Positions 29,107 through 37,735 of a stretch of DNA of 64,000 bases are shown one piece after another; position 1 is the stretch's first letter; each line of letters opens with the position of its first letter. Source of the DNA: Jiella sonneratiae (GTDB taxonomy: Bacteria; Pseudomonadota; Alphaproteobacteria; Rhizobiales; Rhizobiaceae). A program made the position numbers and the translations under genes. The DNA is taken from positions 1-64,000 of the forward strand of contig NZ_JAFMPY010000004.1 in NCBI RefSeq assembly GCF_017353515.1. The letters run 5' to 3'. The notes beneath the pieces were generated by a model. That model made no database searches. It saw nothing but the letters and a program-made list of their open reading frames with translations, and was not told where the DNA came from.

Positions 29107-29429
29107 CGGCGCGCCGTCAGGCGCGACAGGAGGTCCGGGTCGAGCGGATCGAAGCTGCGGCCCGACAACTGTTCCGCCGCGGGCCAGAGATGGGCGAGGC
29201 TGTCGATCACCTCGGTCTTGCCGGTCGCCGTCGACAGGAGATAGGCGCGGCCCTGCCAGTCGCCGAGTTGCAGCCGGTAGGCCGCGAGCACGCGGTTGGC
29301 GAGGCGGATGCGGCGGGCGCGTTCCAGCCGGCGCGAGCGCGTCTCGTCGTTGCGCGAGAAGACGCCGGGCCGCGCGACCGCGTCGGTCCAGTGGTTCTCG
29401 ACGCCGAGAATGCCGCACAGCGAGCACAT
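29103..29429 (-). CDS. Small uncharacterised protein with N-terminal CxxC
   Basis: This 108-residue protein begins MCSLCGILGVENHWTDAV and continues with a basic helix (RSRRLERARRIRLANRVLAA), YRLQLGDWQGRAYLLSTATG, and HLWPAAEQLSGRSFDPLDPD. No signal peptide or known domain is recognised. GGAGAT lies just upstream of the ATG, and the stop overlaps the cobW start as ATGA, so the two are co-translated. The vicinal Cys pair at residues 2 and 5 next to a metallochaperone gene suggests metal or redox binding (inference). I associate similar proteins with the same hydrolase/CobW neighbourhood but cannot verify it. Confidence 0.75.
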
Positions 29430-29487
29430 GTCGGATCTCCTCGCGGGGGGAACGCGGCCGCCCCGAAGGGCGGCCGCAACGGGCGGT

Positions 29488-30369
29488 CTACTTGGCGCGC
29501 GGGAAGCGCGCGGCAAAGTCGTCGGCCATCTCGTTCATCGTCACGAAGCGCACGCCCTCGTGGCCGGCCATGTATTCGTAGAGCCGCTCCAGCATCAACA
29601 GCACCTGCGGCCGGCCGGAGACGTCGGGGTGGATGGTGATCGGGAAGACGGCGTAGTCCATCTCGCGATAGACCCAGTCGAACTGGTCGCGCCACATCTG
29701 TTCGATGTCGCGCGGATTGACGAAGCCGTGGCTGTTCGGCGCCTTCTTGATGAACATCATCGGCGGCAGGTCGTCGAGATACCAGTTGGCCGGGATCTCG
29801 ATCAGATCGGTCTCGTGGCCGCGCTTCAGCGGCTGCATCCAGTCCTGCGGCTTGCCGGCATAGTCGATCTTGGTCCAGCTGTCGCCGACCCGCACGTAAT
29901 ACGGCATGAAGTCCTTGTGCATCAGCGAGTGATCGTACTTGATGCCGCGCTCGAGCAGCAGCTCGTTGGTGACGGTGGAGAATTCCCACCAGGGCGCGAC
30001 GTAGCCGGTGGGGCGCTTGCCGGAGAGCTGGGTGACGAGGTCGATGCACTTGTCGAGGACGGCGGTCTCCTGCTCGCGCGTCATGGCGATCGGATTTTCG
30101 TGGCTGTAGCCGTGGATGCCGATCTCGTGGCCGGCCTCGGCCACCGCTTTCATCTGGTCCGGGAAGGTCTCGATCGAGTGGCCCGGGATGAACCAGGTGG
30201 TCTTCAGGCCGAGCCGCTCGAACAGCTTCAGCAGGCGCGGGGAACCGACTTCGCCGGCGAACAGGCCGCGCGAGATGTCGTCCGGCGAGTCCTCGCCGCC
30301 ATAGGAGCCGAGCCAGCCGGCGACGGCATCGACGTCGATGCCGAAGCCGCAGAGAATTTCCTTCGCCAT
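29488..30369 (-). CDS. Polysaccharide-deacetylase-family hydrolase, cyclic imidase-like
   Basis: This 293-residue protein is of the HpPgdA-like carbohydrate esterase 4 group. It carries [20 protein letters not shown] at the N-terminus (metal/catalytic Asp near 12-14) and the metal motif HGYSHEN (His86, His90). Further blocks are [26 protein letters not shown] and [11 protein letters not shown] characterised bacterial cyclic imide hydrolase of this group has, from memory, the same length. Other members remove acetyl groups from peptidoglycan, but this one lacks a signal peptide, which fits a cytoplasmic imidase better. It lies in an operon with an ABC importer and near an asparaginase. Confidence 0.75.
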   Translation of the reverse strand: MAKEILCGFGIDVDAVAGWLGSYGGEDSPDDISRGLFAGEVGSPRLLKLFERLGLKTTWFIPGHSIETFPDQMKAVAEAGHEIGIHGYSHENPIAMTREQETAVLDKCIDLVTQLSGKRPTGYVAPWWEFSTVTNELLLERGIKYDHSLMHKDFMPYYVRVGDSWTKIDYAGKPQDWMQPLKRGHETDLIEIPANWYLDDLPPMMFIKKAPNSHGFVNPRDIEQMWRDQFDWVYREMDYAVFPITIHPDVSGRPQVLLMLERLYEYMAGHEGVRFVTMNEMADDFAARFPRAK

Positions 30370-30404
30370 TGTTGAGATCTCCCTATCCGTGATCGTCTTC
30401 GTGA

Positions 30405-31490
30405 CTAGGCTGCAAGGACCGAGGAGCGCTCCGGCTCCCAGGTGATGGTGACGGTGTCGCCGGGTCCGGCCTGAAGGCCGGCGAACCTGTCGACATGCGA
30501 TTCGACCAGGATCGGCTCCGCGCCGTCGAGGGCGAGGCTCAGATGGCCGATATGGCCGACGACGTCGCGAGACAGGACGGTGCTCGTGACGGTGTTGATG
30601 CCGCTGCCGGACCAGCCGGCGGGATGGACGGCGATGGCGTCCGACGGAATGGCGATGATCGCGGACCGGCCGGCGAGCGCGCCGGCGTCGCCGACGCCTT
30701 CCATCGGCCCGAACCTGGTGTCGATCCGGCACCGGCCGGGAGCCCCGCCCTGCGAGGCCTCGCCCCGGAAGATCGTGTTCGCGCCGATGAAGCCGGCGAC
30801 GAAGGGCGTCGCCGGGCGGGTGTAGAGTTCGCGCGGGGTCGAGATCTGCTCGACCTTGCCGTTGCTCATCACCACCACCCGGTCGGAGAGGCCGAGCGCC
30901 TCGGACTGGGCATGGGTGACGAAGACGAAGGTGATGCCGAGTTCGCGCTGCAGGATCTTCAGTTCGTCCTGGATGACGCGGCGCAGATTGGCGTCGAGCG
31001 CGCCGAGCGGCTCGTCGAGGAGAAGGATGTCCGGCTCGACGACGAGGCCGCGGGCGAGCGCGATCCGCTGGCGCTGGCCGCCGGACAGGTTGTCGGCACG
31101 CTCCTGCGCGATCGCCGACAGGCCGAACTTGTCGAGAATGCGCCCGACCCGCTCCTGCCGCTCGGCCTTCGCCAGGCCGCGCACCTTGAGGCCGTATTCG
31201 ACGTTCTCGAAGACGTTCATGTGCGGAAACAGCGCGTAGTTCTGGAAGATCATCGAGGTCGGCCGGCGCTCCGGCGGCAGGTCGCTGACGTTGCGGCCCT
31301 TGATGACGACGTCACCGGAGGTGATCGTCTCGAAGCCGGCGATCATCCGCAAGGTGGTGGTCTTGCCGCAGCCGGACGGTCCGAGAAAGGCGACGAACTC
31401 GCCCTTTTCGACCGCGAGATCGAAGCCGGCGACGGCCACCGTGCCGTCGTCGTAGACCTTCCCGACATTGATCAGTTCGAGATCGTGCAT
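30405..31490 (-). CDS. ABC importer ATPase, PotA-like (ATPase 1)
   Basis: A 361-residue ATP-binding subunit of the spermidine/putrescine/iron (MalK-like) type. Walker [10 protein letters not shown] (38-46), Q-loop [10 protein letters not shown], signature LSGGQRQR (135-142), Walker [13 protein letters not shown] and a normal H-loop VTHAQSEAL (His193). The C-terminal TOBE regulatory domain starts near residue 240. All catalytic residues are present. It lies between the imidase-like gene and the Tat-exported binding protein, while the permease pair is 3 kb upstream with its own ATPase. Confidence 0.9.
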   Translation of the reverse strand: MHDLELINVGKVYDDGTVAVAGFDLAVEKGEFVAFLGPSGCGKTTTLRMIAGFETITSGDVVIKGRNVSDLPPERRPTSMIFQNYALFPHMNVFENVEYGLKVRGLAKAERQERVGRILDKFGLSAIAQERADNLSGGQRQRIALARGLVVEPDILLLDEPLGALDANLRRVIQDELKILQRELGITFVFVTHAQSEALGLSDRVVVMSNGKVEQISTPRELYTRPATPFVAGFIGANTIFRGEASQGGAPGRCRIDTRFGPMEGVGDAGALAGRSAIIAIPSDAIAVHPAGWSGSGINTVTSTVLSRDVVGHIGHLSLALDGAEPILVESHVDRFAGLQAGPGDTVTITWEPERSSVLAA

Positions 31491-31551
31491 CGTCGCCGTC
31501 CGTGTGGGAAAGACAAGGGTGGCGGGGGAGGCGGGCCTCCCCCGAAGGCCG

Positions 31552-32784
31552 TCAGGCGTTGAGGAACTCGTCCCACTTCTGGATCAGGTAGTCGTATTCG
31601 TCCGGCCACTGGTGCCAGTAGGCGACGTTGGCGGCGCGGGTCTCCAGCGAGCCGCCGTCCCGCAGGTCGCCGGGCTCGATGCCCCGCTCGGCCGGCCCGT
31701 CCCACGGCTTGCCCTCGTACCAGAAGGCGTACTTCTTCGGGTCCATCACGTCCTTGATGTTGGTGGACGGCGAGTAGTAGCCCTGCTCCGAGACGGTGAT
31801 GCCGGGTTCGCCCGAAAGCCAGTAGTCGGCATAGGCGGTGACGGCGTCGGCGTTGGGGGTGCCCTTCAGCATGGCGGGGCCGATCGCCCAGGCGCGGTAG
31901 CCTTCCTTCGGCACGGCGTATTTGCAGGCCTTGCCCTGCGCCTTCACGGCCATGACCGCCGGCTGCCAGGCGTCGCAGACCACCATCTCGCCGGAGGCGA
32001 GCAGGTTGACGAGTTCGCCGAAATCGCCCCACAGCGCCCGGAACTGGCCGCCCTTCTTCTTCGAGATCAGGAATTTCGAGGCCTCGTCGATCTGGTCGGT
32101 CGAGGGGTTGCCGGGATTGGGCACCTCGCTGAGGCCGAGGCTGTTCATCGCCAGGATGGCTTGGCCGAAGGCGATCAGCGGATCGGTGTTGAGGCCGGAC
32201 TTGCCCTTGAACTTGTCGTCGAAGATCGCCGTCCAGGTGTTGGCCTCCTCGTCGGAGACGAGGTCCGGGTTGTAGCCGATGGAATCGTAGTTGTAGACCG
32301 CCGGCACCATCCAGAGATCGGTCTGGTTCTCGTCCGTCCAGATCTGGCCGACGATCTGGGCCGAACGGTCCCATTTCGGGTCCACCTTGGTGAAGGTGTC
32401 GCGGATGTTCGCCCAGTTCTTCAGGTTGGCGGCCGGTATCGGCTCGGCGTGGTCGGTCATGGTGATCGCCGGGAGACGCTCGCCGATGATTTCCCAGCAG
32501 TCGTAGTCCGACGAGCCGGAGAGGATCTTGGTCTGGGCGTCCGGATAGGTCGCGGCGGTGCCCGACACCGAACCGACGCCCGACTTCTGCTTGAAGTCCT
32601 GCAGGATACGGTCCTGCACCGTGACCGACAGACCGGTGGTGCGCAGGCTCTCGGCGGCAAGGTCCTTGGCCTGCGCGAAGGCGGCCCGCGCGTTGAGGAA
32701 CGGTGTGCCGCCGCCGATCGCCAGCGCCATCGCGCCTGCGGTGCGCTTGAGAAGCTTGCGCCTGTCGATGGATCTGCTTGTCAT
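31552..32784 (-). CDS. PotD-like solute-binding protein with Tat signal
   Basis: A 410-residue extracellular solute-binding protein. The N-terminus contains a twin-arginine signal (DRRKLLKRTAG, then a hydrophobic AMALAIGGG and an AFAQA cleavage region near residue 38). The mature part follows COG0687 binding proteins: DCWEIIGERLP, MVPAVYNYDSIGYNPDL, and the C-terminal YWHQWPDEYDYLIQKWDEF. It belongs to the ABC importer whose permeases are at 34379-36159. PotD relatives bind polyamines or other small cationic or zwitterionic compounds; the ligand here is unknown. Confidence 0.88.
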   Translation of the reverse strand: MTSRSIDRRKLLKRTAGAMALAIGGGTPFLNARAAFAQAKDLAAESLRTTGLSVTVQDRILQDFKQKSGVGSVSGTAATYPDAQTKILSGSSDYDCWEIIGERLPAITMTDHAEPIPAANLKNWANIRDTFTKVDPKWDRSAQIVGQIWTDENQTDLWMVPAVYNYDSIGYNPDLVSDEEANTWTAIFDDKFKGKSGLNTDPLIAFGQAILAMNSLGLSEVPNPGNPSTDQIDEASKFLISKKKGGQFRALWGDFGELVNLLASGEMVVCDAWQPAVMAVKAQGKACKYAVPKEGYRAWAIGPAMLKGTPNADAVTAYADYWLSGEPGITVSEQGYYSPSTNIKDVMDPKKYAFWYEGKPWDGPAERGIEPGDLRDGGSLETRAANVAYWHQWPDEYDYLIQKWDEFLNA

Positions 32785-32866
32785 GCCGGACTCCCCTTTG
32801 AAGGTCGTGATCTTCGGTGGCTGCGGGTCACGCCGGCTCCTGCCGGCGGTATTTCGTGCGGGCGCG

Positions 32867-33631
32867 CTAGTAGCGCCCGACCAGGAGGCCGCCGTCGACG
32901 GCGACGGTCTGGCCGGTCATGTACCGGGCCGCCGGCGAGGCGAGGAAATGGATGACGTCGGCGATGTCGGAGGCCTCGCCGAGCCGCCCCATCGGAATGA
33001 AGGCGGCGGCCGCGTCGGCGCCGGCCGGCCCGAGCGAATGCTTTTCCGACAGGAGCTGGGCTGTGCGGATGTAGCCGGGCGCGACGCCGTTGACGCGGAT
33101 GCCGTCTTTGGCGAGCTCGACCGCGAGGCCGCGGACCAGGCCGACGACGCCGGATTTCGCCGCCGAATAGTGGACGTGCTCGTCCCAGCCATAGGCGACG
33201 CCCATGATCGAGGAGAGGCAGACGATGGCGCCGGCGCGGCGCGCCCGCATCCCGGGCACCGCCGGCCGGATCACCCGGATCATGCCCTTCAGGTCGATCT
33301 CGAAGGTGTGGTCCCACTTCTCGTCGGAGAGCTCGGCGAGCGGCACGCGGTGGGCGATGCCGGCATTGGCGACGATCACGTCGATGCGGCCGTGCCGGGC
33401 CTCGACGTCGGAAACGAGGGCGTCGGCCGCCGCGGTGTCGGTGACGTCGAGGCGCAGGAACTCGGCCGAACCGCCGGCGCTCTCGATCGCCGCCGCCGCG
33501 GCGGCGCCTTCACCGGAAAGGACGTCGGTGACGACGACGTGGTCGCCGGCCTTCGCGAAGGCTTCTGCGGTGGCCCGGCCGATGCCGATCCCGGCGCCGG
33601 TGATGAGGACGATGCGGCTGTCGCTGGTCAT
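32867..33631 (-). CDS. Short-chain dehydrogenase/reductase (first of a tandem pair)
   Basis: A 254-residue classical SDR: TGAGIGIGRA (11-20), NAGIAHR near 93, catalytic Ser in CLSSIMGVAYGWDEH, YSAAK, and C-terminal YMTGQTVAVDGGLLVG. It lies between the binding-protein gene and a second SDR gene, 16 nt apart from the latter. The acidic VVVTD following the second beta strand suggests NAD rather than NADP preference. It probably oxidises or reduces a hydroxyl/keto group of the imported compound (inference). Confidence 0.88.
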   Translation of the reverse strand: MTSDSRIVLITGAGIGIGRATAEAFAKAGDHVVVTDVLSGEGAAAAAAIESAGGSAEFLRLDVTDTAAADALVSDVEARHGRIDVIVANAGIAHRVPLAELSDEKWDHTFEIDLKGMIRVIRPAVPGMRARRAGAIVCLSSIMGVAYGWDEHVHYSAAKSGVVGLVRGLAVELAKDGIRVNGVAPGYIRTAQLLSEKHSLGPAGADAAAAFIPMGRLGEASDIADVIHFLASPAARYMTGQTVAVDGGLLVGRY

Positions 33632-33647
33632 GGGAGCTTCCGTGGTT

Positions 33648-34379
33648 TCACAGCATCACGTCGCCGGAGTTCGGTCCGAGCGTCTGGCCGACGAAGATCG
33701 CCGCGTCGGGGGAGGCGAGGAACGCCACCGTGCCGGCGACGTCCTGCGGCTCGCCGAAGCGTCCGAGCGGCAGCTCGGCCTTCTTCGCCGCCTGCCAGGT
33801 GGGCGAGAGGGAGCGGACCAGCGGCGTGTTGATCGGCCCGGGCGCCACCGCGTTGACGCGCACGCCCGCCGCCGAGACCTCGCGGGCCAGCGCCTTGGTC
33901 ATGCCGATGATCGCCGCCTTGGCGGCGGAATAGTGCACCAGCTCGACGCCGCCGATCTGGCCGAGCTGCGAGGCCATGTTGACGACGATGCCGCGGCCGC
34001 GCTCCAGCATCGACGGCAGCACGGCGCGGGTCATCAGGAAGGTGCCGCGCACATGGACCGCGAACATCCGGTCGAAATCGGTGGGCTGAAGGTCGACGAA
34101 GCGGGACTGGTGGGCGTGGCCGGCATTGTTGACGAGGACCTCGACCGGGCCGTGCGCCGCTTCCGCGCGGCGCACCGCGGCGCTGACCGCGGCTTCGTCC
34201 GAAACGTCCGCCGCGACCGCTTCGGCGGCGCCGCCGGCAGCGCGGATCGCCGCGGCCGCGGCGAGCGCTTTCTCGCCGTCGAGATCGACGAGGAGGACGC
34301 GGTCGCCGTCCGCGGCGAAACGTTCGGCGATGGCGAGCCCGATGCCGGAGGCGGCTCCGGTAACGACGACGCTGCGCAT
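33648..34379 (-). CDS. Short-chain dehydrogenase/reductase (second of a tandem pair)
   Basis: A 243-residue SDR with TGAASGIGLA near residue 7, NNAGHAHQ, catalytic MASQLGQIGGVELVHYSAAK, and APGPINTPLVRSL. The usual C-terminal GGxxx motif is altered to VGQTLGPNSGDVML: a Pro-Asn-Ser replaces the common VDGG. The ATG overlaps the permease stop by one nucleotide (TGATG), so it is translationally coupled to the transporter. It is clearly distinct in sequence from the neighbouring SDR, so the pair is not a recent duplication. Confidence 0.87.
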   Translation of the reverse strand: MRSVVVTGAASGIGLAIAERFAADGDRVLLVDLDGEKALAAAAAIRAAGGAAEAVAADVSDEAAVSAAVRRAEAAHGPVEVLVNNAGHAHQSRFVDLQPTDFDRMFAVHVRGTFLMTRAVLPSMLERGRGIVVNMASQLGQIGGVELVHYSAAKAAIIGMTKALAREVSAAGVRVNAVAPGPINTPLVRSLSPTWQAAKKAELPLGRFGEPQDVAGTVAFLASPDAAIFVGQTLGPNSGDVML

Positions 34380-35221
34380 CACGCGGCCTCCGCGGAAACC
34401 TGGCGGCTCTGCCGGACCGAACGCATCATCAAGATGGCGTAGACCGCGAGCAGCGCGAAGGAGAACAGGGTGGTGAGGACGCCGAAGGCGAAGACGTTCG
34501 GATGGATCTCCACCGCGAAGGTGCCGTAGATCGCCAGCGGCAGGGTCAGCCTCGGCCCGGAGGTGAAGAGGGTGCGCGCGAACTCGTCGTAGGAGAGCGT
34601 GAAGGCGAAGAGCATCGCCGACAGGACGCCCGGGAAGATCACCGGGAAGGTCACCTTGCGAAAGGTGGTGACCGGCGAGACGCCGAGCGACCAGGAGGCT
34701 TCCTCGATCGACCGGTCGAAGCGGTTGAAGATCGCCAGCATCACCAGGAAGGCGAAGGGATAGGTGTAGACGACGTGGAGGACGAAGGCGGTGCCCCACC
34801 AGGAGCGGTCGACGCCGACGAGATTGGCGAGGAGCGCGGTGCCGAGGCCGACCAGAACGCCGGGCACCATCATGCCGAGGACGATCAGGTAGAACACCGG
34901 GCCGGAGCCGCGGAATTTTTGACGGAAGGCCTGCGCCGAGGCGACGCCGAGCACGGTGGAGACCACCATGGTCATGAAGGCGAGCGCCAGGGAGCGGATC
35001 AGGCTGTCGCCGATCGGCAGCGGCGCGACGCGCGACGGCGGCACCAGGCCGAAGAGGTGGCGGTACCAGTAGGTCGACCATTCGATGATCGGAAACTGCG
35101 GCCCGCCTTCCGGCCCGGACTGGAAGGAGAGGATCCCGAGGACGATGAAGGGACCGTAGAGAAAGGCGATGAACAGCGCGGTGTAGACCGCGAGCACCGG
35201 TTTGAGGACGCCGGCCTGCAT
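34379..35221 (-). CDS. ABC importer permease, PotC-like
   Basis: A 280-residue inner-membrane permease with about six hydrophobic segments. The EAA coupling loop reads EEASWSLGVSPVTTFRKVTF, the expected ATPase-docking helix. The sequence around LSYDEFARTLFTSGPRLTLP matches PotC-type permeases. The start lies 2 nt past the potB-like stop. It forms the second half of a heterodimeric channel with the 35224-36159 product. Confidence 0.9.
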   Translation of the reverse strand: MQAGVLKPVLAVYTALFIAFLYGPFIVLGILSFQSGPEGGPQFPIIEWSTYWYRHLFGLVPPSRVAPLPIGDSLIRSLALAFMTMVVSTVLGVASAQAFRQKFRGSGPVFYLIVLGMMVPGVLVGLGTALLANLVGVDRSWWGTAFVLHVVYTYPFAFLVMLAIFNRFDRSIEEASWSLGVSPVTTFRKVTFPVIFPGVLSAMLFAFTLSYDEFARTLFTSGPRLTLPLAIYGTFAVEIHPNVFAFGVLTTLFSFALLAVYAILMMRSVRQSRQVSAEAA

Positions 35222-35223
35222 CG

Positions 35224-36159
35224 TCAGAGCTCCTTGCGCAGATTGACGACTTTGAGGAGCCCGGCGATGACGACGCCCATCAGAAGCGTCAGGATCACGC
35301 CGGCGACCGCGGCGAAGGCCCATTTCAGCGAACCGACCTGGCTGACGATGATGTTGCCGAGCATGTTGGTCTTGCGGCCCGAGAGCGCGGCGGCGGTGGC
35401 GAATTCGCCGAGCACCATGACCGAGACGAAGATCGCGCCGACCACCACACCCGGCATCGACAGCGGCAGGATGATGGTGCGGAAGATCCGCCAGAAGCCG
35501 GCGCCGAGGTCGCGGGCCGCCTCGATGACGTTGGGATCGATGCGCGACAGCATGAAGGTGATCGGGCCGACCATGAAGACGCAGTAGATCTGCGTCATGC
35601 CGATCAGCACCGACAGCTCGGAGAACAGCAGCATCTCCAGGGGATGGCTGATGATGCCGAGCTTCATCAGGATCATGTTGATCGCGCCCTGCGTGCCGAG
35701 CATCGGGCGCCAGGCGAGGACGCGGATCAGGAAGGACGTCCAGAAGGGAATGACGCAGAGGACGAGGAGCACCGTCTGCAGCGTCTTGTTGCGGACGAGG
35801 AGGCCGATGAACAGCGCCACCGGATAGCCGACGACGAGGGTCGAGGCGAGGACGAGCAGCCAGATCCGCACCGTCGTCCAAAGCGCGTCGAGATAGGTCG
35901 GGCTGGTGAGGAAGCGCACCCAGCTCGCGGTGGTCAGCTTCGGCTCGACCGTGAAGGTGGTCTGCGTCCAGAACGAGACGTAGAGCACCATCAGCATCGG
36001 CAGGACGAGGAACAGCGTCATCCACAGGACGCCGGGGCTCAGGAGCAGCCAGGACATGCGCCGCGCCTTGCGCCGCTGCGCGGCGGCGGAGGAGATGCTG
36101 CCGGCCTCGGGGACCTGACGCATGGCCGGCTCTTCGCTCGCCTCGATGGTTCTCGACAT
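35224..36159 (-). CDS. ABC importer permease, PotB-like
   Basis: A 311-residue permease with a 35-residue polar N-terminal tail before the first membrane segment. The coupling loop is IEAARDLGAGFWRIFRTIIL, and the segment MVLGEFATAAALSGRKTNML is typical of PotB. It is preceded by ATPase 2 (13-nt gap) and followed immediately by the PotC-like gene. Together they make the translocation pore. Confidence 0.9.
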   Translation of the reverse strand: MSRTIEASEEPAMRQVPEAGSISSAAAQRRKARRMSWLLLSPGVLWMTLFLVLPMLMVLYVSFWTQTTFTVEPKLTTASWVRFLTSPTYLDALWTTVRIWLLVLASTLVVGYPVALFIGLLVRNKTLQTVLLVLCVIPFWTSFLIRVLAWRPMLGTQGAINMILMKLGIISHPLEMLLFSELSVLIGMTQIYCVFMVGPITFMLSRIDPNVIEAARDLGAGFWRIFRTIILPLSMPGVVVGAIFVSVMVLGEFATAAALSGRKTNMLGNIIVSQVGSLKWAFAAVAGVILTLLMGVVIAGLLKVVNLRKEL

Positions 36160-36172
36160 CAGAAGGCTCCGC

Positions 36173-37312
36173 TCAGGCGTAGACGATGGCGGCGTCGCGC
36201 TTCCAGGCGAGGCCGTAGCGGGAATTCGGAACGAGGCTCAGCGGCATGCCGCGGCTGAGATGCTCCTCGACCTCGACGATCTGGCCGGTGTCGAGCGCGA
36301 AGAAGGAGAGCATGGAGGCGCCGCCATATTCGCTGGCGACGAAGCGGGCGGGGACCATGATCTCGTCGGCGCCCGGCACAGATTCCGGCGCGCGGACCTC
36401 GATGCGGTCGTGGCGGATGGCGTAGACGCCGTCTGCCGCGGCGGGGCCCAGATTCGACGAGGTACCCGACGGGGCGCTCGGCGGGGGATTCGACGAGGCG
36501 CTCCGGGCGTCGCCCGACGCGGCGAGCGGCAACGGGCCGAGCGCACTGACGAAGCTTGCGCCGGAGCGGCTGCCGCGGATCAGGTTGTAGGCGTTGAGAT
36601 AGCGCGCGACTGCCGGCGAGGCGGGCGCGGCGTAGACCGTCGCCGGCGCGGCGAACTGGCCGATCCTGCCGTCGTCGAGCACGATCAGCCGGTCGCCCAT
36701 GGTCAGCGCCTCGGTCTCCGAGCCGGTGACATGCAGGAAGGTGACGCCGAGGCTCCTGCGGATCTGGCGGAGCTCGTCGCGCATGCGGGCCCGCAGATGG
36801 GCGTCGAGGGCGCCGAGCGGCTCGTCGAGCAGGACGAGGCGCGGCCGGGTGACGAGCGTGCGTGCAAGGGCGACGCGCTGGCGCTGGCCGCCGGAGATCT
36901 GAGAAACGCCGCGCCGCTCGAGGCCGGTGAGCCCGACGAGCCGGATCACCTCGGCGACGCGCCGGTCGAGCTCGGCCTTGTCGCGCACCGGGTCCCGCCG
37001 CCGGTTGACGAGGCCGAAGGCGATGTTGCCGGCGACGTCGAGATGGGGAAACAGCGCGAAGTTCTGGAAGACGAAGCCGATGCCGCGCTCGTGCGCCGGC
37101 GTGCCGTCGATGCGTTCGCCCTCGAAGACGATGCTGCCGGTCTCCGGTTCCTCGAAACCGGCGATCAGCCGCAGGAGCGTGGTCTTGCCGGAGCCGCTGG
37201 CGCCGAGCACCGAGACGTAGGAATCGCCCGCAATGGCGAGGTCGATGCCGCTGACGGCCGGCTTGCCGCCATAGGTCTTCGACACGTCGTTGAGCGTCAG
37301 GACTACGGTCAT
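36173..37312 (-). CDS. ABC importer ATPase, PotA-like, with substituted H-loop (ATPase 2)
   Basis: A 379-residue ATPase: Walker A GASGSGKTT (37-45), Q-loop FQNFALFPHL, signature ISGGQRQR, Walker [13 protein letters not shown]. The H-loop, normally VTHDQEEAL, reads VTGSETEAL, so the switch histidine is Gly197. This residue is needed for hydrolysis in most ABC ATPases. The C-terminal regulatory part contains a Ser/Pro/Ala-rich insert (about residues 275-300) encoded by degenerate GACGAGGC/GCTC-type repeats. The start at 37312 follows GGGGAGAGG; the longer frame has no ribosome site. First gene of the long minus-strand cluster. Confidence 0.88.
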   Translation of the reverse strand: MTVVLTLNDVSKTYGGKPAVSGIDLAIAGDSYVSVLGASGSGKTTLLRLIAGFEEPETGSIVFEGERIDGTPAHERGIGFVFQNFALFPHLDVAGNIAFGLVNRRRDPVRDKAELDRRVAEVIRLVGLTGLERRGVSQISGGQRQRVALARTLVTRPRLVLLDEPLGALDAHLRARMRDELRQIRRSLGVTFLHVTGSETEALTMGDRLIVLDDGRIGQFAAPATVYAAPASPAVARYLNAYNLIRGSRSGASFVSALGPLPLAASGDARSASSNPPPSAPSGTSSNLGPAAADGVYAIRHDRIEVRAPESVPGADEIMVPARFVASEYGGASMLSFFALDTGQIVEVEEHLSRGMPLSLVPNSRYGLAWKRDAAIVYA

Positions 37313-37378
37313 CCTCTCCCCGGGGCTCGGTGGGTGCGCGACGGGTCCGTGAAGCGCTGCCGCCCCGACGTTAGCAAT

Positions 37379-37395
37379 AACGCATACTGCATTCA
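37379..37395 (-). promoter_or_regulatory. Candidate GntR operator, copy 1
   Basis: On the minus strand the site reads TGAATGCAGTATGCGTT, 67 nt before the ATPase 2 start codon. It matches copy 2 at 14 of 17 positions, the consensus being TG[AT]ATGCA[AG]TATGC[AG]TT. Position and repetition suggest regulation of the ABC cluster by the divergent GntR protein (inference). Confidence 0.6.
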
Positions 37396-37644
37396 ATAGT
37401 CATTTTTTCGTCATCGAAACGATCGGCTTGCCGCATCGATGTGCATCGCGGGAGGTCGCCCTTCCTGTGTGCGATGGTCACCACTCCGCGGCTTCGAGCC
37501 GTCGATCCGGTGGAAACTCCACCCGAAACGGGCATTTGACCGATCTCGAGCGCCCGGTCGCCCGGAGGAAGGCGTGTGCGTCGCTGTATCCGGCGCGCAT
37601 TCTTGCCCGTGGATCATGCGCGATCACTGTGCATCTGCAGCATT

Positions 37645-37661
37645 TGTATGCAATATGCATT
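37645..37661 (+). promoter_or_regulatory. Candidate GntR operator, copy 2
   Basis: The site TGTATGCAATATGCATT lies 74 nt before the gntR start. Its core ATGCA-ATA-TGCAT is a perfect palindrome, as expected for a dimeric GntR repressor. A further TGCA-rich stretch (GTGCATCTGCAGCAT) lies just upstream. The paired copy upstream of the divergent operon supports a shared regulator. Confidence 0.6.
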
Positions 37662-37735
37662 TCATGCTTTTTGACAAGCCGGTCCGCGTGATATGGAACG
37701 GGGCCGATTTTCGAGGCTCGGGCGAAGGGACCGCT

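Larger units (their letters stand above)
37313..37735. other. Divergent regulatory region of the imidase/ABC cluster and gntR
   Basis: 423 bp with noticeably lower GC than its surroundings and no supported gene. It contains two near-identical 17-bp motifs on opposite strands (37379-37395 and 37645-37661), each close to one of the divergent genes, and an AT-rich tract (ATAGTCATTTTTTCG) next to the first. Both promoters must lie here. Confidence 0.6.

Noticed and set aside
32867-34379. Recent tandem duplication of the SDR genes
   Set aside because: The two SDR products differ in most loops and in the C-terminal motif, so they are separate subfamilies rather than a fresh duplication.
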